Shown: positions 30,973 to 39,151, numbered from the stretch's first letter. The stretch is 44,470 bases of DNA from Bacillota bacterium (GCA_023458875.1 JAEWXO010000033.1:1-44470); one strand, 5' to 3'. Program-made: numbers and translations. The notes: a model not told the origin generated them from the letters alone.

Positions 30973-32037
30973 TTGGAAGCTATACAATACAAATGCCCTA
31001 ACTGCGGGGGCGGCCTTGAATATAAAGCAGATAGACAGAAATTCGGATGTGATTTTTGCTTCAGTGACTTTACTGAGCAGGAGATAAAGTCGATATTCCG
31101 TGATAATGAAAATATTGACCTGACTCAGAACGTCAGGGAAGAAACAGTTGCTGACAACGAATTTGCAGGAGGAAATCTGTACTCATGCTCAAGCTGCGGC
31201 GCGGAAATAATGTCAGACGCAAATACAGCCGCCACATTCTGCGTTTACTGCCACAATCCTGTTATACTGACCGGAAGGCTTTCCGGTGATTACAGACCGA
31301 ATAAAGTAATTCCGTTTGAAGTCGAAAAGAATAAAGCTATAGATATCTTTAAATCAGGAATGTTAAAAAAATTGTTTGTACCGTCCGGCTTCAAATCAGA
31401 GCAGACGCTTGAAAAGATGACAGGTCTGTACGTTCCGTTCTGGCTTGCAGACTGCAAGGTAAAGGCGGATATGCAGGCGATAGGAAAACATATACGTACA
31501 TGGAAACAGGGAAATTATAAGTACACGGAAACAAGGGAATACGCTGTATCAAGAAGTGCGGGAATAACATTTAACGGTGTTCCGGCTGATGGTGCAAGCA
31601 AAATAGATGACAGCCTCATGGATGCACTTGAACCGTTTGATTACAGCAAGCTTCAGAATTTTTCGATGTCATTTCTTACAGGGTTTCTGGCTGATAAGTA
31701 TGATGTTGATAAGGCAACAGTATTTCCGAGAATACGTCAGAAGCTCGATACGGCAAGCCGCGATATACTGATGTCATCCATTACGGGGTATTCGTCTGTT
31801 TCGGTAAGTAATTTTACGGATAACATAATGAGAACAGACTGGAACTATGCACTTCTGCCGGTATGGTTTATGACTTACAGCTATCAGGGAAAGATGTATG
31901 AATTTGCAGTAAACGGACAGAGTGGAAAACTCGTGGGACTTCCTCCGCTTTCTGTGAAAAAACTTCTTGCATTCTGTCTCGGACTGTTTGCAGTCATTAC
32001 AGCACTGTTTGGATTGGGAGGGTATTTATTATATTGA
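30973..32037 (+). CDS. Zinc-ribbon membrane protein (YdjG-like)
   Basis: 354 aa. Two N-terminal zinc ribbons: CPNCGGGL paired with CDFC (residues 8-29), and CSSCGAEI paired with CVYC (about 72-95). The middle domain (RPNKVIPFEVEKNKAIDIFK, LTGLYVPFWLADCKV type, NYALLPVWFMTYSYQGKMYEFAVNGQSGKLVG) is typical of the TFIIB-type zinc ribbon / YdjG group. A C-terminal membrane helix (LLAFCLGLFAVITALFGLGG) ends the protein. The start is TTG with TGGAGG 6 nt upstream. The stop overlaps the next gene's start (TTGA). The partner in the YdjGHI-like membrane complex is inferred from family and order. Confidence 0.8.
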   Translation: MEAIQYKCPNCGGGLEYKADRQKFGCDFCFSDFTEQEIKSIFRDNENIDLTQNVREETVADNEFAGGNLYSCSSCGAEIMSDANTAATFCVYCHNPVILTGRLSGDYRPNKVIPFEVEKNKAIDIFKSGMLKKLFVPSGFKSEQTLEKMTGLYVPFWLADCKVKADMQAIGKHIRTWKQGNYKYTETREYAVSRSAGITFNGVPADGASKIDDSLMDALEPFDYSKLQNFSMSFLTGFLADKYDVDKATVFPRIRQKLDTASRDILMSSITGYSSVSVSNFTDNIMRTDWNYALLPVWFMTYSYQGKMYEFAVNGQSGKLVGLPPLSVKKLLAFCLGLFAVITALFGLGGYLLY

Positions 32038-32765
32038 AAAACATAAAAAAAACTCTTGTTTTATTTTTCATGACGCTGTTTGTTTTTTCCGGAATATCAG
32101 AGGTCAGGGCTTATGATGCATCATGTAAAATATATGATCATGCTGATGTATTTACAGATGATGAGGAAAACAGTATAAACCGCAAAATAGAAAAATATGC
32201 TGATGATCTTGATATAAATATTGCAGTCGTAGTCGCAGATGACAAGGATAAGGATTCACAGGAATATGCGGACCTTTATTATGAAAATCTGTTCGGAGTA
32301 AATACTGATGGTGTTCTTTTCTTTATCGATGTAAGTGAAGACCGTTTACACTGCATCTCAACCAGCGGATCCCAGATAAGCGTATATAAGTCATATATAG
32401 ATTCAATCTATGATGATATTACACCGGCTCTAAAAGAACATGACTATTCGGAAACGATAAATATTTTCCTTGATGATTTAAAATCATATCCTAAGAAAAC
32501 AATATATAAAGCATTACTTATAGGCGCATTGGTAGGCGCATTGGCTTCTATCATTACGGCAGTTTCAGTAACGCTAAAGTATAAAAGAAATGAAAAATAT
32601 TCACCGAGAAACTATGAAGCAAAGGACAAAACAAACTATACCAAAAAAAGCGACGACTTTTTGCGTGAATATACCACAAAGACAAAAATAGAGTCATCCG
32701 ATGGTAACGGCACTCACCGCAGCAGCGGCGGCGGAACTCATGGGGGCGGAACCAGACGTATATAG
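32034..32765 (+). CDS. TPM-domain membrane protein (YdjH/YgcG-like)
   Basis: 243 aa. A signal or membrane segment occupies residues 5-25 and leads to the TPM domain (about 28-150): IYDHADVFTDDEENSINRKI, VVVADDKDKDSQEYADLYYE and GVLFFIDVSEDRLHCISTSG. A second membrane helix lies near 162-182 (ALLIGALVGALASIITAVSV). The tail is charged and ends in a Gly/His/Thr-rich stretch (GGGTHGGG). The start is TTG, overlapping the stop of the YdjG-like gene by 4 nt, with no separate ribosome site, so it is translationally coupled. It is the last gene of the operon and is followed by a repeat copy and a strong terminator. Confidence 0.8.
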   Translation: MKNIKKTLVLFFMTLFVFSGISEVRAYDASCKIYDHADVFTDDEENSINRKIEKYADDLDINIAVVVADDKDKDSQEYADLYYENLFGVNTDGVLFFIDVSEDRLHCISTSGSQISVYKSYIDSIYDDITPALKEHDYSETINIFLDDLKSYPKKTIYKALLIGALVGALASIITAVSVTLKYKRNEKYSPRNYEAKDKTNYTKKSDDFLREYTTKTKIESSDGNGTHRSSGGGTHGGGTRRI

Positions 32766-32814
32766 GGCGTGAAAGTTGCTGTTCAGTCATGCCATGAAAT
32801 GGAGAGGATGTGTG

Positions 32815-32902
32815 CGAAGTCCAGGCGACCGTAAAGCCTGGCCGACTCCTCAGAGTCGGAATCCTTAGTACAAAAAAGCTCCGTTTCTGAATAGTAATGA
32901 GT
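32815..32902 (+). repeat. Intergenic two-hairpin repeat, copy 3
   Basis: Stem 1 is CCAGGC (32821-32826) with GCCTGG (32836-32841). Stem 2 is CCGACTC (32842-32848) with GAGTCGG (32853-32859). Relative to the consensus both stems changed on both sides, keeping the pairing. CTGAATAGTAA follows as in copy 2. Confidence 0.8.
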
Positions 32903-32914
32903 CAAATAAAAAAT

Positions 32915-32961
32915 CATCGGCTTTCCGGTTTACTATAAAACCGGAAAGCCGATGTGTTTTT
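32915..32961. terminator. Bidirectional terminator between the SPFH operon and nifU
   Basis: CATCGGCTTTCCGGTTT (32915-32931) pairs perfectly with 32938-32954, a 17-bp stem with a 6-nt loop. T-rich sequence follows on the plus strand and A-rich sequence precedes it. It serves both converging operons. Confidence 0.9.
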
Positions 32962-32964
32962 TTA

Positions 32965-33390
32965 TTACATATGACAGGCTTCACATTCGCCTATCTCGCC
33001 GACAATCGGAACAGGGTCGATACCGTTCCTTTTATAATAATCTGAGAGAGCGGACTTTATAGCCTGTTCTGCAAGCACTGAGCAGTGAAGCTTTACTTCC
33101 GGGAGACCGTCAAGTGCTTCAACAACTGCTTTGTTTGTAAGCTTAAGAGCGTCTTCAATCGGTTTTCCTTTTATAAGCTCTGTAGCCATAGATGATGTTG
33201 CAACTGCAGCTCCACAGCCGTATGTTTTGAATTTGACATCTGTGATGACGCCCTTATCAACCTTTATATACATTTTCATTATATCGCCGCATTTTGCGTT
33301 GCCTACTTCGCCTATTCCGTCTGCGTCTTCAATTTCGCCTACATTTTTCGGATTTGAGAAATGCTCAAGAACTTTATCACTGTATAACAT
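32965..33390 (-). CDS. nifU: NifU/IscU-like Fe-S cluster scaffold
   Basis: 141 aa cytosolic scaffold on which new Fe-S clusters are built. The start MLYSDKVLEHFSNPKNVGEI is diagnostic. Three ligand cysteines are present: GNAKCGDIMKMY, KTYGCGAAVATSS and VKLHCSVLAEQA. The LPPVK motif is replaced by LPEVK, as in NifU-type clostridial proteins. A C-terminal addition ends GECEACHM with two further Cys. GAGAGG precedes the ATG. It is transcribed 33 nt after nifS, its sulfur donor. Confidence 0.93.
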   Translation of the reverse strand: MLYSDKVLEHFSNPKNVGEIEDADGIGEVGNAKCGDIMKMYIKVDKGVITDVKFKTYGCGAAVATSSMATELIKGKPIEDALKLTNKAVVEALDGLPEVKLHCSVLAEQAIKSALSDYYKRNGIDPVPIVGEIGECEACHM

Positions 33391-33423
33391 AATAAAAACC
33401 TCTCTTTATATTTAATCCTTATA

Positions 33424-34602
33424 TTAGCTTTGCTTTATTTTTTCCCATAATGGAGACATGTCTCTGAGCTTTGAAACTATGCCTGGAAGTACTTCAAGAA
33501 TGTAATCTATATCTTCGTCAGTAGTTTCCTCGTTAATTGAAAGACGGAGTGAGCCGTGTGCTACTTCATGCTTAAGACCTATTGCAAGAAGTACATGTGA
33601 AGGGTCAAGTGAGCCTGATGTACATGCAGATCCGCTCGATGCGCATATGCCGTTCATGTCAAGCATAAGGAGGAGACTTTCGCCTTCAATACCTTCGATT
33701 GAAATGTTTGAATTTCCAGGAAGTCTTTTTTCTCTGTCACCGTTAAGCCTCGTCTGAGGAAGCTGTAATATTCCATCTATAAGTCTGTTGCGCATTTTTG
33801 TTATTTTTTCGTTTTTAGCTGAGATGTTTTTTGTTGCTTCTTCTATTGCAACGCCGAATCCTACGATAGCCGGAACATTTTCAGTACCTGCACGTCTGTT
33901 TCTCTCCTGAGCACCGCCGTAGATAAAGTTCGGGAGTAATATGCCCTTTCTTACATAGAGAGCGCCTACGCCCTTCTGAGCGTGGATTTTATGGCCTGAT
34001 ACGGAAAGCAAGTCAATGTTCTGTTTTTTTACATCAATGTCAACATGTCCTATTGCCTGAACGGCATCTGTATGGAACAGTACACCTGCTTCTTTACAGA
34101 TAAGTGCAATTTCATCTATAGGCTGAATGGTTCCTATTTCGTTATTGGCATACATTATGGTTACAAGTGCTGTTTTATCGGTAATAGCGTTTTTAATATC
34201 TTCAGGGTTTACAAGGCCTTTTTCGTTTACAGGAACATAAGTAACCTCGTAACCTTTTTTCTCAAGTGCCTTACATACATGCAGTACGGCATGATGCTCA
34301 AATACACTTGTGATTATGTGATTTTTGCCCTTTGAAGCAAGGCTTTCGCATATTCCCCTGATAGCCCAGTTGTCTGATTCTGAGCCAGAGCTTGTAAAAT
34401 ATATTTCTCTTGGTTCACATCCAAGAGCTGCTGCTACTTTTTCACGTGAAATTTCGATTGCTTTTTTTGAGTCACGTCCTAATTTATATATGCTGGAAGG
34501 GTTTCCGTATTGTTCTGTAAAATATGGCATCATGGCATTAAGTACACTTTCGGAAACTCTTGTAGTTGCGGCATTATCCGCATAGATAAATCTTTTATCC
34601 AT
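33424..34602 (-). CDS. nifS: Cysteine desulfurase NifS/IscS
   Basis: 392 aa PLP enzyme that takes sulfur from cysteine for Fe-S cluster assembly. The start FIYADNAATTRVSESVLNAM is typical. The PLP Lys is in LSVSGHKIHAQKGVGALYV, preceded by VLFHTDAVQAIGH. The catalytic Cys loop reads ICASSGSACTSGSLDPSHVL. Full length. It has its own promoter upstream and forms an operon with nifU. No IscR-type regulator gene is nearby. Confidence 0.95.
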   Translation of the reverse strand: MDKRFIYADNAATTRVSESVLNAMMPYFTEQYGNPSSIYKLGRDSKKAIEISREKVAAALGCEPREIYFTSSGSESDNWAIRGICESLASKGKNHIITSVFEHHAVLHVCKALEKKGYEVTYVPVNEKGLVNPEDIKNAITDKTALVTIMYANNEIGTIQPIDEIALICKEAGVLFHTDAVQAIGHVDIDVKKQNIDLLSVSGHKIHAQKGVGALYVRKGILLPNFIYGGAQERNRRAGTENVPAIVGFGVAIEEATKNISAKNEKITKMRNRLIDGILQLPQTRLNGDREKRLPGNSNISIEGIEGESLLLMLDMNGICASSGSACTSGSLDPSHVLLAIGLKHEVAHGSLRLSINEETTDEDIDYILEVLPGIVSKLRDMSPLWEKIKQS

Positions 34603-34653
34603 AAGAACCCTTCTTTTATTTTAATAAATTTTATAATATTCGATTACATGTTT

Positions 34654-34682
34654 ATTATATACCTTTTTTGTGGATTTTGCAA
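34654..34682 (-). promoter_or_regulatory. Sigma-A-type promoter of nifS-nifU
   Basis: On the minus strand TTGCAA (34682-34677) and TATAAT (34659-34654) are 17 bp apart, about 50 bp before the nifS start. Confidence 0.7.
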
Positions 34683-34692
34683 TAGTAAAAAT

Positions 34693-35145
34693 TCACAATT
34701 TTGAATAACTGTCACGTTGCATAACTGCAAGCTTGTCACAACGCTCATTTTCAGCATGTCCGTTATGTCCTCTGACCCATACAAATTCTATGGTGTGAAT
34801 TTTGAGAAGGGGTATGAGCTGTTTCCATAAATCCGCATTAGGGACGGGTTTTGATTTTTCACGTATCCAGTTTTTTTTCTGCCATCCGTATATCCATTTG
34901 TTATTTACGCTGTTGACTACGTACTGACTGTCGGTTGTAAGTCTCACGTTGCATGGTTCTTTCAGGGCTTTAAGTGCCTCGATTACTGCGGTAAGCTCCA
35001 TACGGTTATTGGTGGTATTGGCGTCACCGCCGGAAAGCTCTTTTATTTTACCGTTATAGCGCAGTATGATTCCGTATCCGCCGGGTCCCGGATTTCCGCT
35101 ACATGCGCCGTCGGTAAATATTTCAACAAATTTTATTATAACCAC
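34693..35145 (-). CDS. rnhA: Ribonuclease HI
   Basis: 150 aa cytosolic nuclease that cuts RNA in RNA-DNA hybrids. All active residues are visible: Asp in IFTDGACSGNPGPGG, Glu in NNRMELTAVIEAL, Asp in RLTTDSQYVVNSV, His in WVRGHNGHAENERCD and the last Asp in that same stretch. The basic loop (YGWQKKNWIREKSKP) is also present, as in E. coli RNase HI. The frame opens with GTG at 35145 with only AGGA close by, so the exact start is uncertain by a few codons. It ends about 90 nt upstream of nifS; the nifS promoter lies between them. Confidence 0.95.
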   Translation of the reverse strand: MVIIKFVEIFTDGACSGNPGPGGYGIILRYNGKIKELSGGDANTTNNRMELTAVIEALKALKEPCNVRLTTDSQYVVNSVNNKWIYGWQKKNWIREKSKPVPNADLWKQLIPLLKIHTIEFVWVRGHNGHAENERCDKLAVMQRDSYSKL

Positions 35146-35213
35146 ATCCTGATAAATTAATTATATGAATATAATTATATACTAATTTTTAATACAATAC
35201 AAGGGGGATGGGA

Positions 35214-35266
35214 GGATTTCGACTCGGTACGAGTTGACCGGGCTTTCCGTCGCCCGGGACCTTCGG
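35214..35266 (-). repeat. Intergenic two-hairpin repeat, copy 4
   Basis: Reverse-oriented. Stem 1 is perfect: CCGGGC with GCCCGG around an 8-nt loop. Stem 2 uses ACTC/GAGT where the consensus has ATTC/GAAT, a compensated change. CCTTCGG marks its outer edge. Confidence 0.8.
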
Positions 35267-35325
35267 CGGCACATGTGACTGGATAAGGACCCAATTTTTT
35301 GTGTAAAATACATAGAAATTTAATG

Positions 35326-35354
35326 TTGAAATCAAAATAAATTTATGGTATAAT
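35326..35354 (+). promoter_or_regulatory. Sigma-A-type promoter of the mannanase gene
   Basis: TTGAAA (35326-35331) and TATAAT (35349-35354) are 17 bp apart, about 50 bp upstream of the start. Confidence 0.8.
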
Positions 35355-35406
35355 TAATTTAATTTAAGTGTTTAGTTAAATTAAGTTAACGGAAGGAGCG
35401 TTTTGG

Positions 35407-37329
35407 ATGAGAATAAAAAAGGTGTTGAGTGTTGCGGCGGCGGTTTTGCTTATTATGAATTCGTTTTCATTTATTTCTGAAGTGGGAAAAGTGAATGCTT
35501 TGCCGGAGGATGGAGTTAAGTATGAATTTGAGGACGGAAAGCTTGATAGCTGTAAGGCTGAAAGCTGGACGGTAATTGATGAATGTGCGAGTGGAAATTC
35601 TGCGGATATTTCGGACTGGTCGGGGACGGGGTTTGCTAATATCACTCAGAAGGGGTCGTCTGTTACGGTAACGGTAGATGTTGATAAGGAAGGACTCTAT
35701 GAGCTGTTTGTGAGATACTGTCAGCCGTTTGATCTTAGCAAGAAAGTACAGTATCTGAATGTAAACGGTGTAAATCAAGGGGAAATAAGTCTGCCTTACT
35801 GTGAATCGTTTAAGGAAATATCAGCGGGCTATGTACCGCTGAAAGCCGGAAAGAATGAAATTCAGATAAAGGCATACTGGGGATATACACTTTTTGACCA
35901 CATGGTTATAAAAGACGCTGACCCGGGTATCGGAAAGCTTTTGCCTGTAAAATATCTTACGAATAAAAATGCAAGTGATACTACGAAACGCCTGTACAGC
36001 TATCTTTGTGACATATACGGGGAGCATATTCTCTCAGGGCAGCAGGAATATTGCGGTTCGCATAATTATAATTTCAACGCAGATCCGACAACAGGATACA
36101 TAGTTGATAACGAAGCTGAATTTGAATATATTAAAAAAGAAACAGGGAAAATGCCTGCAATCAGAGGCATAGACTTCCTCAATTATAATTCCTCCCCTGA
36201 AATGTGGGATGACTGTGCAGCGGAGAGAGCCGTTGAGTGGACAAATAAATTCAAAGGAATTGCAACGATTACATGGCATTGGTCAACTCCGTCGGAAGAA
36301 GGCGGTACTGTACGCAGATTTTATGTTAAATCAGCAAGTGCTGACTATACAACCTTCAGTCTGGGAAATGCACTTGAAGAAGGAACATGGGAAAACAAAG
36401 TACTGATGGATGACATAGCTGTGATAGCAGGCAAGCTTCAGATTCTTGAGGATGCAGATGTTCCGGTTCTCTGGAGACCGCTTCATGAAGCAGAGGGCGG
36501 ATGGTTCTGGTGGGGCTCTGAAGGCCCGGAAAAATGTAAAAAGCTTTACCGTCTGCTTTATGACCAGCTGACAAATGTTTATGGTCTTGACAATCTCATA
36601 TGGGTTTGGACAGGCTCAACATTCCCGACATCTCCGGACTGGTATCCGGGAGACGAATATGTTGATATAGTCGGATATGATAAGTACAATGCTGTTGACG
36701 GACTTCCGAATCTTGCGTCACTTTCTTCTACGTTCTATAATCTCGTTGCGAGCACAAACGGACAAAAGATGGTGGCAATGTCGGAAAACGACTCAATTCC
36801 GTCACTTGAAAATCTTTTAAATGATAAAGCCGGCTGGCTCTGGTTCTGTCCGTGGTATAACAATTATCTGACAAGTCAGCAGATAAATCCGGTCGAAAGC
36901 CTTAAGGAGATTTACACCAGCGATTACTGTATAACACTTGACGAGCTGCCTGATATAAGGACATATAAGCTTAACTCACCGGATGAAACGTCAGTTATAA
37001 CAGAGGTAACCAAGGTAACAACCACAAAATCTACATCAGCGACAGCTTCATCGGTTACAACAGAAGCGATCCAGACGACATCAATAAATACAACAGTCAC
37101 TGTCAATGATCCGGATGATATAATTTACGGGGATCTCAATAACGATAAAAAGGTTGAAGTGACAGATCTTACAATATTCAGTCTCTGGCTTTTGGGGGAT
37201 ATAAATCTTGATGCAAAAGGGATAAGGGCTGCTGATGTAAATGGCAACGGAGATACAAATCTGGCAGATTTGGGTCATTTTAAGCAATATATTATGCGTG
37301 ATGATGTAAAATTAGGACCAAAAATGTAA
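35407..37329 (+). CDS. Secreted GH26 endo-beta-mannanase with CBM35-like and dockerin modules
   Basis: 640 aa extracellular enzyme for beta-1,4-mannan hydrolysis. The signal peptide covers about residues 1-31. A CBM35-like module follows (YEFEDGKLDSC to YTLFDHMVIKDAD, about 38-170). The GH26 domain runs from about 180 to 515. Its acid/base Glu is in WRPLHEAEGGWFWWG (near 361) and the nucleophile Glu in MVAMSENDSIP (near 460). A Thr/Ser linker (about 530-565) leads to a type I dockerin with two calcium loops, GDLNNDKKVEVTD and ADVNGNGDTNLAD (about 573-632). The dockerin implies docking onto a scaffoldin cohesin. AAGGAG precedes the ATG. Mannan is the likely substrate; related GH26 specificities are possible. 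Confidence 0.92.
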   Translation: MRIKKVLSVAAAVLLIMNSFSFISEVGKVNALPEDGVKYEFEDGKLDSCKAESWTVIDECASGNSADISDWSGTGFANITQKGSSVTVTVDVDKEGLYELFVRYCQPFDLSKKVQYLNVNGVNQGEISLPYCESFKEISAGYVPLKAGKNEIQIKAYWGYTLFDHMVIKDADPGIGKLLPVKYLTNKNASDTTKRLYSYLCDIYGEHILSGQQEYCGSHNYNFNADPTTGYIVDNEAEFEYIKKETGKMPAIRGIDFLNYNSSPEMWDDCAAERAVEWTNKFKGIATITWHWSTPSEEGGTVRRFYVKSASADYTTFSLGNALEEGTWENKVLMDDIAVIAGKLQILEDADVPVLWRPLHEAEGGWFWWGSEGPEKCKKLYRLLYDQLTNVYGLDNLIWVWTGSTFPTSPDWYPGDEYVDIVGYDKYNAVDGLPNLASLSSTFYNLVASTNGQKMVAMSENDSIPSLENLLNDKAGWLWFCPWYNNYLTSQQINPVESLKEIYTSDYCITLDELPDIRTYKLNSPDETSVITEVTKVTTTKSTSATASSVTTEAIQTTSINTTVTVNDPDDIIYGDLNNDKKVEVTDLTIFSLWLLGDINLDAKGIRAADVNGNGDTNLADLGHFKQYIMRDDVKLGPKM

Positions 37330-37344
37330 AATGATATTACAAAG

Positions 37345-37376
37345 AAGGTTCTCCATGGATAATTGTGGAGAACCTT
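37345..37376 (+). terminator. Terminator after the mannanase gene
   Basis: AAGGTTCTCCA (37345-37355) pairs with TGGAGAACCTT (37366-37376), an 11-bp stem with a weak T-rich tail. Confidence 0.65.
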
Positions 37377-37470
37377 CAGAATTTGTGATTTTTGTATATA
37401 TGGAATAATCAAAAAAGATAAAGTCGTGTTTAATAGATTTGGATATTCATCTGAAATATAGAATAATGTA

Positions 37471-37498
37471 TTGACTTTAAAAAATAGGGTGTTATAAT
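37471..37498 (+). promoter_or_regulatory. Orphan promoter of a predicted small RNA
   Basis: TTGACT (37471-37476) and TATAAT (37493-37498) are 16 bp apart. No plus-strand gene follows, only a terminator about 50 nt downstream of the predicted start. Confidence 0.65.
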
Positions 37499-37504
37499 AT
37501 TATT

Positions 37505-37590
37505 CGTAAATGAAATATTATGTGTTTTTGGGAAATTACCATTAAAAAGACGGCTGCAGAATTTAAATTCTGTCAACCGTCTATTTTTTT
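37505..37590 (+). ncRNA. Predicted small RNA (about 85 nt)
   Basis: Starts about 7 nt after the -10 box at 37493 and ends in a hairpin. AGACGG (37548-37553) pairs with CCGTCT (37577-37582), with an inner CAGAATTT/AAATTCTG stem, followed by seven T's. The 5' part contains an 11-codon frame from ATG at 37510 (MKYYVFLGNYH) that stops just before the hairpin, without a ribosome site. Both flanking genes are separately served, so the unit stands alone. Function unknown. Confidence 0.55.
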
Positions 37591-37625
37591 GCTATTCAGT
37601 TGTACTTGTAAACTTAATATATTTA

Positions 37626-37737
37626 CCCGAAGGTTCAGGTATCCGAAGGCCTGGGTAGCGAAGGCCCATGCACCGAAGGTCCGGGGCGACCGGAAAGCCC
37701 GGTCGATTCCACAGAATCGAAATCCCTGCCAGATTGA
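37626..37737 (+). repeat. Intergenic two-hairpin repeat, copy 5, with tandem CCGAAGG units
   Basis: The core is 37673-37729: stem 1 CCGGG/CCCGG (37681-37702), stem 2 CGATTC/GAATCG (37704-37719), then AAATCCCTGC. Upstream lie three more CCGAAGG-like units spaced 14-17 nt (from 37627), so this copy carries a small tandem array. ACTTAAGC follows as in copy 2. Confidence 0.8.
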
Positions 37738-37766
37738 GAACTTAAGCCCTCGGAATATTATCGTTT

Positions 37767-38930
37767 TTACTTAATTACACGAACCTTTATAATATTTGCC
37801 AGACCTTCGATACTTTTAACAATATCATCATTTATATCTTTAGTCGTGTCTATCATAGTATATGCATAATCTTTTTTGCTCTTATTAAGCATGTTTTCAA
37901 TATTTACTCCATTGTCGCCAAGAATAGAAGCTATTTTTGAAATTACATCCGGAACGTTTTTGTGGAGGATGCATATCTTTGTGTCTGGGGAATTCATTTC
38001 AACGTCAGGGAAGTTTACTGAGTTCTTGATGTTTCCGTTTTCAAGGTAATCAATAAGCTCATTTGCAGCCATTATAGCACAGTTGTCTTCACTTTCAGGA
38101 GTTGAAGCACCGAGATGAGGGAGAGCAATGACGCCGTCCACACCGATAACCTCTGCAGAAGGGAAATCAGTAACATATGAATTAACCTTACCACTTCCGA
38201 GAGCAGCAATGATATCTGCGTTGTTTACAAGTTCGCCTCTTGCAAAGTTAAGAATTCTTACGCCGTCCTTCATTGAACTGATAGCTTCGGCATTTATAAA
38301 TCCCTTTGTTTCAGCATTGAAAGGAACATGAATAGTAATATAGTCGCTGCTCTCGAATATTTCCTTTGTAGATGCAACGATATTTACTCTTCTTGAAAGC
38401 TTAAGTGCTGACTTTACTGAAAGGAACGGATCTGTTCCTATAACGTTCATACCAAGTGAAACAGCAGCATTTGCTACCAGTATACCGATGGCGCCGAGTC
38501 CGATAACACCAAGTGTTTTACCCTTTATTTCAGGACCTGCAAACTGTGATTTACCTTTTTCAACAAGCTTTCCAACCTGATCACCTTCATTTTCAAGAGA
38601 AGGAACCCATGCAAGTGCATCAGGAATCTTTCTTGAAGAAAGGAGAAGACCGGCAATAACGAGCTCCTTAACAGCATTTGCATTTGCACCCGGTGTATTA
38701 AATACACAGATACCCATTTCAGAACATTTGTCAACAGGAATGTTGTTAACGCCTGCGCCTGCTCTTGCAATTGCAAGAAGATTTGAACCGAATTCCATGT
38801 CATGCATTGCAGCGGAACGAACCATTATTGCATCCGGATTTTCCGGAGTATCAGCAATAGCGTATTTTGCCTTGTCAAAAATATCTGTTCCCACAGCGGA
38901 AATTTTATTTAAAGTCTGAATATTATACAT
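37767..38930 (-). CDS. serA: D-3-phosphoglycerate dehydrogenase
   Basis: 387 aa cytosolic enzyme that begins serine synthesis by oxidising 3-phosphoglycerate with NAD. The NAD-binding fold shows LGVIGLGAIGILVANAAVSL. Catalytic residues are in ILNFARGELVNNADI (Arg), with the following Asp/Glu region, and LPHLGASTPESEDN (His). A C-terminal ACT-type domain starts near residue 318 (KICILHKNVPDVISKIASIL), suggesting ligand control. AGGAGGG precedes the ATG. It lies downstream of serC in the same direction, with a repeat copy between them. Confidence 0.95.
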   Translation of the reverse strand: MYNIQTLNKISAVGTDIFDKAKYAIADTPENPDAIMVRSAAMHDMEFGSNLLAIARAGAGVNNIPVDKCSEMGICVFNTPGANANAVKELVIAGLLLSSRKIPDALAWVPSLENEGDQVGKLVEKGKSQFAGPEIKGKTLGVIGLGAIGILVANAAVSLGMNVIGTDPFLSVKSALKLSRRVNIVASTKEIFESSDYITIHVPFNAETKGFINAEAISSMKDGVRILNFARGELVNNADIIAALGSGKVNSYVTDFPSAEVIGVDGVIALPHLGASTPESEDNCAIMAANELIDYLENGNIKNSVNFPDVEMNSPDTKICILHKNVPDVISKIASILGDNGVNIENMLNKSKKDYAYTMIDTTKDINDDIVKSIEGLANIIKVRVIK

Positions 38931-38986
38931 GAAAACCCTCCTGATAGTTTAAAATTTTATAAAAACAGTGACCTCAGCGGAGTTGT

Positions 38987-39074
38987 CCGAAGGTAACAAT
39001 TACTTCAGCTCTGTCGTCCGAAGTTCCGGGGTGACCGGAAAGCCCGGTCGATTCCGCAGAATCGAAATCCCTGC
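38987..39074 (+). repeat. Intergenic two-hairpin repeat, copy 6
   Basis: The core is 39018-39074: GACCGG/CCGGTC and GATTC/GAATC hairpins, then GAAATCCCTGC, nearly identical to copy 5. An extra CCGAAGG unit lies at 38987. It sits between serC and serA, in their transcript but in the opposite orientation. Confidence 0.8.
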
Positions 39075-39151
39075 TTAATGACAACTGAAAATTAAATTTT
39101 AAAATAATATTTAATTTTTTGTATTATTTTTTGCTGAAAACTAATAATTTA

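Noticed and set aside
39018..39074. tRNA-like T-arm look of the repeat (GGTCGATTCC...)
   Set aside because: No acceptor stem, anticodon arm or CCA region can be formed, and the same sequence recurs in six spacers, so it is a repeat and not a tRNA.
23246..39074. CRISPR array made of the dispersed repeats
   Set aside because: Copies are kilobases apart, in both orientations, with no regular spacers and no cas genes.
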